A DNA stretch of 64,000 bases from Clostridia bacterium. GTDB lineage: Bacteria > Bacillota > Peptococcia > DRI-13 > UBA5745. The stretch covers positions 62,001 to 126,000 of the forward strand of contig JAHDMJ010000008.1 of NCBI GenBank assembly GCA_018436095.1, given 5' to 3'. The translations under genes and the position numbers were made by a program. The notes under the pieces are model-generated. The model searched no databases. It saw only the letters and a program-made list of their open reading frames with translations, and was not told the DNA's origin. Positions 51,777-60,732 of this stretch are shown one piece after another (within the stretch, counting starts at the first letter, position 1; each line of letters starts with the position of its first letter).

Positions 51777-53909
51777 ATGCTTACCCAAATTCGTAAAAGG
51801 GACGACAGGATCGTGCCTTTTAATGAAACAAAAATTACTAATGCAATTTTCAGGGCCGCCCAATCTGTGGGAGGCGAAGACCGTCAGATGGCTATGGAAG
51901 TCACGCTGGATGTTATCAGAGAATTAAAAAAAATGCCGGCGGATCACATTTTTTCTGTGGAAGAGGTTCAGGATGCTGTAGAAAAGATTCTTATCGAACA
52001 GGGCCATGCCAAAACGGCTAAGGCCTATATTCTTTATCGGGAAAAACGCTCTATGGTGCGGGAAGGCCGGACAGAGCTGATGGATGCGGTGGCGGAGATC
52101 CTGAAAGAGACCAACCGGGACAATGCCAATGTGGGCAATTCTCCTTCCGCCAAAGTATTGCAGATTTCTGAAGCGGCCTCAAAGAATTACTATCTGAAAC
52201 GGGTAGTCCCGCCGGCAGAAGCTACAGCCCATCAAGAAGGTGACATCTATATCCACGACCTGTCCTGGTACGGCAAAACTTTTACCTGCTTGCAGATTCC
52301 TTTGGACAGGCTGTTGCGGGACGGCTTCAACAACGGCCACGGTTATATCCGGCCTCCTAAAGGGATTAAGACGGCGGCAGCTCTAGCGGCTATTATCCTC
52401 CAGAGCAACCAAAACGATATGCATGGCGGTCAGTCTTTTGCTTATTTCGACCGGGATATGGGACGTTATGTAGAACTTGAATTTCAGCGGCAGCAGCGGC
52501 TGCTCAAAGAAGAACTGGACAAGCTGGGTTTAACGGCAGAAGAAAAAAGAATCAATGAAGTGGCTCTGGAGCGGACGGAAGACGAAACCTATCAGGCCAT
52601 GGAAGGTTTTATCTACAACCTCAATACCATGCATAGCCGGGCCGGCGCCCAGGTGCCTTTTTCCAGCATCAATTTTGGCACTGATACTTCCTGGAGCGGC
52701 CGCATGGTTACGGAAAAATTTCTTTTGGCCTATGAAAAGGGCTTGGGCCGGGGGGAGACGCCCTTATTCCCCAATGCCTGCTTTAAGGTCATGGATGGAG
52801 TCAACTACGATCCGGAGGACCCCAATTACGATCTTTTCATTTTAAGCATGAAGGTAGCCTGTTCCCGTTTATTTCCCAATTTTTCTTTCCAGGACTCTTC
52901 CTTCAATGCTCCTTTCCATGAGCAAGAAGTGGCCTACATGGGCTGCCGTACCCGGGTGATGAGCGATGTTCATGGTATGGAAGTGACGAATGGCCGGGGC
53001 AACTTGTCCTTCACCACCATCAACCTGCCTCGTTTGGCCATTAAGGCCAAGAAAAACATGTCCGGCTTCTGGCAGAGTCTGGACGATACTGTGGATATGG
53101 TAATCCGGCAGCTTCTGGCCAGATATGAAGTCCAGAAAAACCTGAAAATGAAAGACTTTCCGTTCCTTATGGGGCAGCATCTTTACGTGGATAGCGAAGA
53201 TCTGGGCTTCAATGATCCTGTGGAAAAAGCCATTCGTCACGGCACCTTAAGCATCGGTTTCATTGGTTTGGCGGAATGCCTGACTGCCTTGCTGGGCAAG
53301 CATCACGGCGAATCCGACAGCGCCCAGGCTCTGGGGCTTTCCATCGTCAGCCATATGAGACAGAGATGCGATGAGGCTACAAAGCAGTATAAGCTTAACT
53401 TCAGCTTGCTGGCCACGCCGGCGGAGCAGCTCTCCGGCAAATTCACTAAACTGGATGTAGCACAGTTTGGCATCATCCCCGGCGTAACGGACAAAGAATG
53501 GTATACCAACTCTTTCCATGTGCCGGTGGAATTTGAAATTGATGCGCTGAAAAAGATCGCCTTGGAAGGGCCTTACCATAAATATTGCAATGCCGGCCAT
53601 ATTTCTTATGTGGAATTGCCTTCCGCTCCTAAAGGCAATCTGGAGGCTTTTGAAACCCTGGTACGGGCCATGTATGATAATGACATGGGCTATGCCGCCG
53701 TCAATTTCCCGGTGGATATTTGCAAGGACTGCGGTCTTAACGGCGTTATTGAGACCAGTGTCTGCCCCAAATGCGGCAGCAAAAATATCAGCCGGGTGCG
53801 GCGGATTACCGGCTACTTGTCCACCCTGGACAATTTCAACGACAGCAAGCTGGCAGAGGCCAAAGCCCGCCGGGTACATATGAAGCTGCCTCCTTTTATG
53901 CGCACTTAG
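51777..53909 (+). CDS. nrdD: Anaerobic ribonucleoside-triphosphate reductase
   Basis: A class III RNR of 710 residues making deoxynucleotides without oxygen. An ATP-cone (IRKRDDRIVPFNETKITNAI) opens the protein. The C-terminal part carries a four-cysteine zinc site (CKDCG, CPKCG) and the glycyl-radical motif RRITGYL, with the radical glycine about 31 residues from the end. ATG 51777 is preferred because GGAGGCGAG lies upstream; ATG 51735 overlaps nrdR. NrdG is encoded 437 bp downstream. Confidence 0.96.
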   Translation: MLTQIRKRDDRIVPFNETKITNAIFRAAQSVGGEDRQMAMEVTLDVIRELKKMPADHIFSVEEVQDAVEKILIEQGHAKTAKAYILYREKRSMVREGRTELMDAVAEILKETNRDNANVGNSPSAKVLQISEAASKNYYLKRVVPPAEATAHQEGDIYIHDLSWYGKTFTCLQIPLDRLLRDGFNNGHGYIRPPKGIKTAAALAAIILQSNQNDMHGGQSFAYFDRDMGRYVELEFQRQQRLLKEELDKLGLTAEEKRINEVALERTEDETYQAMEGFIYNLNTMHSRAGAQVPFSSINFGTDTSWSGRMVTEKFLLAYEKGLGRGETPLFPNACFKVMDGVNYDPEDPNYDLFILSMKVACSRLFPNFSFQDSSFNAPFHEQEVAYMGCRTRVMSDVHGMEVTNGRGNLSFTTINLPRLAIKAKKNMSGFWQSLDDTVDMVIRQLLARYEVQKNLKMKDFPFLMGQHLYVDSEDLGFNDPVEKAIRHGTLSIGFIGLAECLTALLGKHHGESDSAQALGLSIVSHMRQRCDEATKQYKLNFSLLATPAEQLSGKFTKLDVAQFGIIPGVTDKEWYTNSFHVPVEFEIDALKKIALEGPYHKYCNAGHISYVELPSAPKGNLEAFETLVRAMYDNDMGYAAVNFPVDICKDCGLNGVIETSVCPKCGSKNISRVRRITGYLSTLDNFNDSKLAEAKARRVHMKLPPFMRT

Positions 53910-53940
53910 AGAAATTTGCAATCATTTTGATCGCCAGACC

Positions 53941-53972
53941 AAAAGACGGGATCTTCGGAACCCGTCTTTTGT
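53941..53972 (+). terminator. nrdD terminator
   Basis: AAAAGACGGG (53941-53950) and CCCGTCTTTT (53961-53970) form a perfect stem with loop ATCTTCGGAA and a T-rich tail. Confidence 0.88.
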
Positions 53973-54123
53973 TATTACAGGCTTGAGCCCGTCTCTCAGC
54001 CTAAATTCCAACAAAATTAAACCATACAATCCTAGAAACATTGTACAGAATCGTCTAAGGGTCACTGCATCCAGCCAAAGACTGGCCGCCACAGACGGTC
54101 ACTACCCTGCCGCTTTCCGCTGA

Positions 54124-54159
54124 GGCTAACTGAGCAAAAACAAAAATGCAGATTTGTAG
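54124..54159 (+). repeat. Isolated family A repeat box
   Basis: GGCTAACTGAGCAAAAA followed after a short insertion by ATGCAGATTTGTAGAG matches the boxes at 8.8 and 20 kb, and is followed by CCCCCTAGGGG, a short palindrome in the position of the CCCCCTATTTTAAAGGGGG core. The rest of 53973-54346 has no gene, but a lone inverted-repeat end (54014-54029) and a hairpin AAAAATTTC/GAAATTTTT (54272-54296) are present. Confidence 0.6.
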
Positions 54160-54346
54160 AGACCCCCTAGGGGTAATGGAAGGCAGGAAAATAAGGGAAA
54201 AGACAAGGTGTGGCTGATTACCCATCGAAAAGAAATGGTCAGCGAGGCCAGTTGAAACGCATAAAGGAAAGAAAAATTTCTACAGTCGAAATTTTTCCAC
54301 TGAAGCGTTATAATTAGAATATAAGATTACTAAGGAGATTGTACGT

Positions 54347-54919
54347 ATGCGTATAGCTGGTATTTTGCATGAAAGCGTAGTGGACGGACCGGGAGTACGG
54401 TTTGTGGTATTCGGTCAAGGCTGCCCTCATCATTGCCCCGGTTGCCATAATCCCGAAACCTGGATCCTGGAAGGCGGCGAAGAGCGGACCGTCAGAGAGC
54501 TGTTGCGGGAGATTCACAAAGCCCCCGGCTGGGTAAAGGGGATCACCCTTTCCGGAGGCGAGCCTTTTTTGCAAGCCCGGGAAATGGCGGAATTGGCCGC
54601 CAGGGTTCATCAACAGGGGCTCAATGTGGTGACGTATACCGGCTATACTTATGAAAAATTGCAGGAGATGGCTGGGGAAGATGAAAGTATAGCCCGGCTG
54701 CTGGCGGAAACTGATATTTTAGTGGACGGGCCTTTTATTGAGGCCCAAAAGGATATCGGTCTGAGGTTTCGGGGTTCTGCCAATCAGAGAGTCATTGATA
54801 TGAAGGCCAGCCGCCAGGAGGGGAAAGTCGTGCTGCTGCCGGAAGAAGCGGCGGGCAACGGCTGCGGTAACAGCCACATAATCACCAGCGTCACCGCTGC
54901 CAACACCAACAGGACATAA
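54347..54919 (+). CDS. nrdG: Anaerobic RNR activating enzyme NrdG
   Basis: A 190-residue radical-SAM protein that generates the glycyl radical of NrdD. The cluster motif is C26-x3-C30-x2-C33 (GQGCPHHCPGCHNPETW), followed by TLSGGEPFLQ. A 20-30 residue Gly/Asn/Ser/Thr-rich tail beyond the core is unusual in length. AAGGAG precedes the ATG. It has its own promoter region rather than being joined to nrdD. Confidence 0.94.
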   Translation: MRIAGILHESVVDGPGVRFVVFGQGCPHHCPGCHNPETWILEGGEERTVRELLREIHKAPGWVKGITLSGGEPFLQAREMAELAARVHQQGLNVVTYTGYTYEKLQEMAGEDESIARLLAETDILVDGPFIEAQKDIGLRFRGSANQRVIDMKASRQEGKVVLLPEEAAGNGCGNSHIITSVTAANTNRT

Positions 54920-55063
54920 AAGATCAGCTTTTGCCGTATATTTATTTACATTTTGTTTACTTTCACCCAGGGACTCTTGCCCCCATTTTCGCTTGCTTAT
55001 ACTGGTAATCCACCTGAAGAAGTGGTATTATATGTAGATAAATAGTTTGCTTTAGGAGGAAAA

Positions 55064-55915
55064 ATGGCAGGAAGCTGGCGGCAGCATACATGGAGATGGC
55101 AAAGCAATCAAGGTATCGATTGGCTGGAGGATAGCTTTTTAATAGACTCCGGCGTGGTGCAGCAGGGCTTTTCCGGGCGGCTGGGCGGTGTTAGCCTGCC
55201 TCCTTATGATTCGTTGAATCTAAGCTACAGCTCCGGTGATGAGACTGGGGCTGTTCAGGAAAACCGCCGCCGTTTGGCTCTGGCCTGTGATTTTTCTTTA
55301 GAATCCTGGTCCGGTTTGCGGCAGGTTCACGGCACCCGGATAGAGCTGATCACAAAAGCTCAGGCTGGCCTGGGCGTATTGGACCCGGAACCGGCCTTGC
55401 TCAAGGCCGACGGCCAGATTACAGCGGAGCCGGGGATAACCTTGGTTACCCAGCATGCCGATTGTATCCCTCTTTATTTTGCAGACCCGGTTAATGGAGC
55501 TATTGGCCTGGCCCACGGCGGCTGGCAGGGGACTCTGCAAAATATAGCCGGCGCCATGGTTAAGGCAATGGTTGATCGCCTGGGCAGCAAGTCTGCCGAT
55601 TTGCTGGTATCTATAGGGCCGGGGGCTGGACCTTGCCATTATGAAGTGGATAAGCCGGTTTTAGACCAGGCAGAGCTCTGTTTTGCTAAGGTGCCCCGGG
55701 CATTGGATAAAATTTTAAAGCCTTCCCCTTTGGCAGGCCGGGCCTATTTGGATTTGTGGCAAGCTAATGCCATTTTGCTTGAAGAAAGCGTTATTCTGCC
55801 TCAGCATATATCTATTGCCGGTATTTGCACGATTTGTGAGAATCAACGTTTATTTTCGCATCGCCGGGGAGACAGGGGAAGACAAGTTGCATTTATTGGT
55901 TTAAGACAAAAATAA
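55064..55915 (+). CDS. pgeF: Laccase-domain purine nucleoside phosphorylase / peptidoglycan editing factor
   Basis: A 283-residue YfiH/YlmD-family protein with metal-site residues: the histidine in RQVHGT, histidine and cysteine in QHADCIPLYF, and the histidine in AHGGWQGTL. Family members have adenosine phosphorylase activity and affect cell-wall composition. It begins the division cluster, matching the ylmD position in Bacillota. The ATG follows AGGAGGAAAA. Confidence 0.9.
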   Translation: MAGSWRQHTWRWQSNQGIDWLEDSFLIDSGVVQQGFSGRLGGVSLPPYDSLNLSYSSGDETGAVQENRRRLALACDFSLESWSGLRQVHGTRIELITKAQAGLGVLDPEPALLKADGQITAEPGITLVTQHADCIPLYFADPVNGAIGLAHGGWQGTLQNIAGAMVKAMVDRLGSKSADLLVSIGPGAGPCHYEVDKPVLDQAELCFAKVPRALDKILKPSPLAGRAYLDLWQANAILLEESVILPQHISIAGICTICENQRLFSHRRGDRGRQVAFIGLRQK

Positions 55916-55951
55916 AAGTGCTTATAGAGTACTTATTATGGAGATAAGACA

Positions 55952-57220
55952 TTGGCTATGGCATTATCCGGCAGAAAACCGGCAAGAAGAGAAGGGGCTA
56001 AAAGACAACCCCTATCAAAAGGGCGGCCTGAATCCAAGGGATTTCAGGAGTCAGCAAGGCTCGCCAGCAAAACATCTGACCGCCGGCAGCAGGACAAGCC
56101 CTCAAAAGAGGATATCCGCCGGGAGAGAAAAAAACATCAGCGCCGGTTTAGGTTTGTTATTCTATTCGTAAGCTTGATTTTTTTAGCCGGCGGTTTATAT
56201 AGCGTGCTTAGCTTTCTGCTGACTTCTTTAGCGGATTTGGATATGGTAAAAACAATGGCCTGGGAATATAGTGCATCGGGCCAGGCTTGGTCTTTCCAAC
56301 GGGAGCTGATCACCTCCACGGATCAAAGAGGAACTTTAATACCTATTGTCAACGAAGGAGAGCGGGTATCAAAAGGCCTGGAAGTAGCCAGGCTAAACTA
56401 TCTAGGCGGTACCAGCCTCAATGAAGAAAGCAACAGACGTCTTTATAGTCCGGTAGCAGGGATAGTCTCTTATGAGCCTGACGGCCTGGAGATTATCAGT
56501 ATGAAAAAGGATTATGAGGAATTGACGGTAGCTCTGCTGGAAGAGAAAATTAATCAGCTAATGCCGGCAACCAAGGAAAACCAGGGGCTGGCAGGCTTGC
56601 TGCAGGATAAAATGGCCCAGGAAGGCGGCGAGGACGGGGAAGAGTCAACATCTCCCGAAGAACCTCTTAGTACGGATTCCCTGCCGGGACAAGAGGCCCC
56701 TGCTGCTGCAGTAAAGACGCCGCCAAAGGAAGTAGCTGCCGGTACCGTTATTATGAAAATAACGGACAACCTCTCGGATTGTTATGTTTATATTCGTTTG
56801 CCTGAGCAGGAGGAAGCCCCTTTAACCGAAGCTGATCCGGTAATCATGCGCCTTGAAGGAGCAGGTGAGGGCAAAGGTACGGTTTTTGAATGCCAGGAGA
56901 TTCCTGGAGGCTGGGGCATATTGGTGAAATTGGAATCCGGTCTGGAGGCTTTGCGCCACAGCCGGCAGCATCAGCTAACTTTGGTTTTAGGCAGCGAAGA
57001 TAAAGCTGTGGTCAACCAGGGTACAGTGATAACGAAAAATGGCCAGCAGGGTATTTATGTAGTGAAGAAAAACAAAGTACACTGGCAGCCGGTGCAGGTT
57101 TTGGAGGAAAGAGACGGCCTGCAGGTTATTGAAGGTATTGAAGACCAGGAAATTGCAGCCGGCGACATAGTGGTGACCAGACCCTGGGTTGTCTGGGAAG
57201 GCATGCGGCTGCGGGGCTAA
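55952..57220 (+). CDS. HlyD-like membrane-anchored protein
   Basis: A 422-residue protein with a long basic N-terminus (1-65), one membrane helix (about 67-93, FVILFVSLIFLAGGLYSVLS) and an extracytoplasmic part that has lipoyl/barrel-sandwich segments (GTLIPIVNEGERVSKGLEVA, YSPVAGIVSYEPDG) like HlyD adaptor proteins. A Glu/Pro-rich linker lies near 215-255. The TTG start has GGAG eight bases upstream. Its place between pgeF and yggS suggests a job in envelope or division, not a classic efflux adaptor since no ABC genes are near. Confidence 0.75.
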   Translation: MAMALSGRKPARREGAKRQPLSKGRPESKGFQESARLASKTSDRRQQDKPSKEDIRRERKKHQRRFRFVILFVSLIFLAGGLYSVLSFLLTSLADLDMVKTMAWEYSASGQAWSFQRELITSTDQRGTLIPIVNEGERVSKGLEVARLNYLGGTSLNEESNRRLYSPVAGIVSYEPDGLEIISMKKDYEELTVALLEEKINQLMPATKENQGLAGLLQDKMAQEGGEDGEESTSPEEPLSTDSLPGQEAPAAAVKTPPKEVAAGTVIMKITDNLSDCYVYIRLPEQEEAPLTEADPVIMRLEGAGEGKGTVFECQEIPGGWGILVKLESGLEALRHSRQHQLTLVLGSEDKAVVNQGTVITKNGQQGIYVVKKNKVHWQPVQVLEERDGLQVIEGIEDQEIAAGDIVVTRPWVVWEGMRLRG

Positions 57221-57269
57221 AACCTGCTCGTTGAAAAATCAAAAGGTTTTTGGGGAAAGGTATAAGGTA

Positions 57270-57977
57270 GTGACTAATATGACAGCTTCAATAGAAAAAA
57301 ATTATAGTCAGACGATGGAGGCTTTTGCAGAAGCTTGTAAAAAAGCGGGCAGATCACCTCAGGAAGTAAAGCTTATCGCCGTTTCCAAGTTTTTTTCGGC
57401 GGCGGATATACAGCAGGTTTATGATAGGGGCCAGCGCTTTTTTGGGGAAAACAGGGCACAGGAGCTTATGGAAAAGCAGCCGGTTTTACCAAAAGATATC
57501 CAATGGCATTTTATTGGACGATTGCAAAGAAACAAAGTAAAATATATAATTGATAAAGCGGCGATGATCCACTCTGTAGATAGCTTGGAGCTGGCCCGGG
57601 AAATCAGCCGTCAGGCCCTTCTCAAGAATGTGGAGATGCCGGTGCTGATCCAGGTAAATCTGGGCGGCGAAGAGACAAAAGCCGGATTTGCTGCCGAGGA
57701 GCTGCGGGAAGGCCTTGCCGCTATTGCTGCATTACCGGGTCTTGCTGTTCAGGGCTTGATGACCATAGGCCCTTATATGGCAGATCCCGAGGCAACCAGG
57801 CCCCTGTTTCGGCAGATGCGGGCCTTGAAGGAAGCAGCAGCCTCCTGGACCATACCGGGGGTGGACATGCGGTATTTATCCATGGGCATGAGCCACGACT
57901 ATGCGGTGGCTATTGCCGAGGGAGCAGATTTTGTTCGGGTAGGTTCCGCTATTTTTGGCAATCGAGTTTACGAATAA
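57270..57977 (+). CDS. PLP-binding protein YggS/YlmE (PLP homeostasis)
   Basis: A PLP homeostasis protein of about 235 residues. The PLP lysine sits in VKLIAVSKFFSAADI; RFFGENRAQEL, WHFIGRLQRNKVKYI and RYLSMGMSHDYAVAI are family motifs. GTG 57270 (GGGGAAAGG upstream) or ATG 57279 can start it. It corresponds to ylmE in the ylm cluster, between pgeF and sepF. Confidence 0.93.
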   Translation: MTNMTASIEKNYSQTMEAFAEACKKAGRSPQEVKLIAVSKFFSAADIQQVYDRGQRFFGENRAQELMEKQPVLPKDIQWHFIGRLQRNKVKYIIDKAAMIHSVDSLELAREISRQALLKNVEMPVLIQVNLGGEETKAGFAAEELREGLAAIAALPGLAVQGLMTIGPYMADPEATRPLFRQMRALKEAAASWTIPGVDMRYLSMGMSHDYAVAIAEGADFVRVGSAIFGNRVYE

Positions 57978-58021
57978 GAATAAATATGCAGACCTGAGAT
58001 TGGCTAAGGAGGAGCAGAATA

Positions 58022-58486
58022 ATGGGAGTTTTTGATAAGTTTATGGAGGTCATGGGCCTAAGCGACGAAGTAGAAGAAGAGGCCATTGAGGAAAGGGAAG
58101 AAACAGCCGACGATTGGGCAGAAAAGAGCCGTCGGAGCAATACTGCCAAAAACAAGGTTGTTCCCATCACTGCCGCAGCTAAAGACGCCTTGCGGGTAGT
58201 ACTGGTGGAGCCCATTTGCTTCGATGACTGCCAAGTCATATCTGATCACTTAAAAGCAAAACGCAGTGTTATCATTAATCTGGAGGCTTTGGATTTGCCT
58301 ACCGCCCGGCGGATCATTGATTTTGTAGGCGGTACGGCTTATGCGTTGGATGGCTCCATGCAAAAGGCCGGCGGCAGCATCTTTGTAGCAGTCCCTTCCC
58401 ATGTGGAGATTACCGGCGATTTATTGAATATTGCTCAGCCTAAAGAGGTTATTCCCTGGATTAACCAGATTCAATATGAAGACTGA
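58022..58486 (+). CDS. sepF: Cell division protein SepF
   Basis: A 154-residue FtsZ-binding protein. The N-terminal amphipathic segment (MGVFDKFMEVMGL) can bind membranes; an acidic linker follows; the C-terminal globular domain (about 65-150) carries VEPICFDDCQVISDHLKAKR and RIIDFVGGTAYALDG. It organises the division septum. AGGAGGAGC precedes the ATG. Confidence 0.95.
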   Translation: MGVFDKFMEVMGLSDEVEEEAIEEREETADDWAEKSRRSNTAKNKVVPITAAAKDALRVVLVEPICFDDCQVISDHLKAKRSVIINLEALDLPTARRIIDFVGGTAYALDGSMQKAGGSIFVAVPSHVEITGDLLNIAQPKEVIPWINQIQYED

Positions 58487-58524
58487 GTAGGGATATCTAA
58501 GGATAAGGAAGGGTAGGGCTAATT

Positions 58525-59382
58525 ATGGCAAACATCGGTTTTATCGGTTCCGGCATGATGGCGGAGGCTATTATTGGCGGTATGCTGAAGGGTGGTTTTT
58601 CCTCTTCAGAAATATGGGGCTCCGATCCCCAGATCTCCCGCCGGGAATATATGCAGGAGAAATACGGTATCACGGTTACCGGGGACAATAAAGAGCTGGT
58701 CAATGCCTGCAATGTCTTGGTTTTGGCAGTGAAACCCCAGTATTATGGCAGTGTGGTGCCGGAACTGCAAAAGGTTTTACGCTCGGAGCACCGCATCATT
58801 TCCATTATGGCCGGTATTACCACAGCCCGTATGGAGGAGGATCTGAGAAGCTGGAAAAAGGTGCCTAAAAAAGCGGTTATTGATACGGCTCAGCCCGTTA
58901 AACCCACCGGTGAAATTTTATCGATAATCCGGGTTATTCCCAATACCCCGGCTGTTGTAGGCGCCGGGATTACAGCTATCTGCGCCGGCAGCCAGGTGGA
59001 GCAGGCGGATATGGATTTGGCCAAACAGATATTTTCTGCCGTAGGCAGTGTGGTAGATGCGGAAGAGCACATGATCAACGCCATTAGCGGTGTGTCTAGC
59101 TGCGGTCCTGCTTACGTCTACATGATGATTCAGGCTTTGGCCGACGGCGGCGTTATGATGGGGCTGCCCCGGCACCTTGCCCATAAGCTGGCGGCAGAAA
59201 TGGTCCGGGGCGCTGCCCAAATGGTGCTGGAGGATACGGGCCATCCCGAAGAGCTGAAAGACAAGGTCTGCTCTCCCGGCGGCACCACTATAGAGGGTGT
59301 ATATGCTTTAGAGAAAGCCGGCTTCCGGGGCGCTATAATGGAAGCGGTAAAGGTCGGTACGGAAAAATTCAGCCGTATGTAA
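58525..59382 (+). CDS. proC: Pyrroline-5-carboxylate reductase
   Basis: A 285-residue NADPH-dependent enzyme making proline. A Rossmann start (IGFIGSGMMAEAIIGGML), VLAVKPQYYG, IIRVIPNTPAVVGAGITA and the C-terminal SPGGTTIEGVYALEKAGFRG are family motifs. A proC gene in the sepF-yggT interval occurs in many Clostridia and Negativicutes. The ATG has GGGTAGGG upstream. Confidence 0.95.
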   Translation: MANIGFIGSGMMAEAIIGGMLKGGFSSSEIWGSDPQISRREYMQEKYGITVTGDNKELVNACNVLVLAVKPQYYGSVVPELQKVLRSEHRIISIMAGITTARMEEDLRSWKKVPKKAVIDTAQPVKPTGEILSIIRVIPNTPAVVGAGITAICAGSQVEQADMDLAKQIFSAVGSVVDAEEHMINAISGVSSCGPAYVYMMIQALADGGVMMGLPRHLAHKLAAEMVRGAAQMVLEDTGHPEELKDKVCSPGGTTIEGVYALEKAGFRGAIMEAVKVGTEKFSRM

Positions 59383-59439
59383 GTCTGCAGAGTGCGGCAG
59401 CAGTTAGCGGTGAAGAAACGGATAAAGGATGGGCAATCT

Positions 59440-59706
59440 ATGGGTCAGCTTTACACATTGGTTAATGCTATTTTCGAAGTTTATATTTTCCTGATTTTCA
59501 TTCGCTGCATTTTATCCTGGATACCCATGGGAAGAAATGTCATCACTCAATTTATTGTTGAGATGACGGAACCTTATTTGGCTATCTTCCGAAATCTGCT
59601 GAGCAGATATTATGCATCACCTGTAGATTTTTCACCTATGCTGGCGCTGCTGTCTCTTTATCTGATCCGGCAGCTGGTTATGAGATTATTATTCGCCTTA
59701 ATTTAG
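59440..59706 (+). CDS. YggT/YlmG-family membrane protein
   Basis: An 88-residue protein with two membrane helices, NAIFEVYIFLIFIRCILSWI and a second near the C-terminus (MLALLSLYLIRQLVMRLLFA), typical of YggT/YlmG. ATG 59440 is preceded by AAAGGATGGG; a longer frame is not preferred. Function is not settled but it clusters with sepF and divIVA. Confidence 0.85.
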   Translation: MGQLYTLVNAIFEVYIFLIFIRCILSWIPMGRNVITQFIVEMTEPYLAIFRNLLSRYYASPVDFSPMLALLSLYLIRQLVMRLLFALI

Positions 59707-59769
59707 CGAGAAAGCTCTCAGGCCGGATGCCTGAGATAATAGACGTAGACAATAAGGAGGTTTATGTAG

Positions 59770-60732
59770 ATGCTGACGCCGTTAGATATCCATAATAAGG
59801 TTTTTGAGCGGGCCTTTCGGGGCTATAAGATGGAAGAGGTTGACGCCTTTTTGGATGAGGTCATTCGGGCCCACGAAAGCCTTTTCCGGGAAAATAAGGA
59901 GTTAAAAGAAACCGTATCCCGCATGGAGGAAGAAGCGGCAAAAAGCCGGGAGGTCGGCGCCGCTTTGGAAAAAACCATGGTATTGGCCCAGAAGGTTTTT
60001 GAAGAAGAGACCTTGCGGGCTAAAAAGGAAGCGGAACTGATTCTTTGGGAAGCGGAAAAGAAAGGCGAAAAACTGATCCAGGAAGCTCAGCGGGAAGTTC
60101 TGGATATCCGGCAAAAAATTGAGCATCTGCGCCTCTATGAAAAGCAGCTATACTTGAAGCATAAAGGCTTTTTAGAGTTTCAGATGGAGCTTTTGGACGG
60201 CTATAATGACCGGGAAGCAGTTTTAACAGACAGCGATATGGATAAACTGTCCTTGGGCGGACGGGAAAGCCATGGTCTGGGAGAAGAGGACAGGGGCAAG
60301 CACAGTTTGCCTGATGTGGTTTCCATTGATAAAGATGATACTGTTTCAGAAGCAGCCGGGGGCTTAGTTGACGAAAAAGAAGGCTCATTTGCCGGAATTG
60401 CCAATGGCGAAAATGCTGCAGCCTTTGAGTCAAAACCGGAAAACCAGGAGGCGGCAAGTTTAAACCAGGACCAGGCAGAACAGCAGAATCCCGCTGATCA
60501 AGGGACGGCAGCCCCGGAAATTTCCGGCACTACGGAAACGGCAGCAGAAATAGCTAAGGATTCGGCGGCAGCCGGCGACGGCGGCAATTCCCCTTTTGTG
60601 CTGGATAAAGAGGCCGGCGGTATGGAGCAAAGCATGGAGCAGGTTGTGCTTTTGGCTCAAAAGATGGAGGAGGCATTGAAAGCTTTAGATACAATGTATG
60701 GGACAGATGAGAATGGCGAAGAAAGCCTTTGA
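59770..60732 (+). CDS. divIVA: Cell-pole/division scaffold DivIVA with acidic extension
   Basis: A 320-residue DivIVA. The N-terminal lipid-binding segment (LTPLDIHNKVFERAFRGYKM, EVDAFLDEV) and a coiled coil to about residue 150 are canonical. The rest (about 150-320) is a long acidic, Ala/Glu/Gln-rich low-complexity tail ending in a short helix, beyond the usual 160-230 residues. It recruits division or pole proteins to curved membranes. AAGGAGG precedes the ATG. Confidence 0.93.
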   Translation: MLTPLDIHNKVFERAFRGYKMEEVDAFLDEVIRAHESLFRENKELKETVSRMEEEAAKSREVGAALEKTMVLAQKVFEEETLRAKKEAELILWEAEKKGEKLIQEAQREVLDIRQKIEHLRLYEKQLYLKHKGFLEFQMELLDGYNDREAVLTDSDMDKLSLGGRESHGLGEEDRGKHSLPDVVSIDKDDTVSEAAGGLVDEKEGSFAGIANGENAAAFESKPENQEAASLNQDQAEQQNPADQGTAAPEISGTTETAAEIAKDSAAAGDGGNSPFVLDKEAGGMEQSMEQVVLLAQKMEEALKALDTMYGTDENGEESL

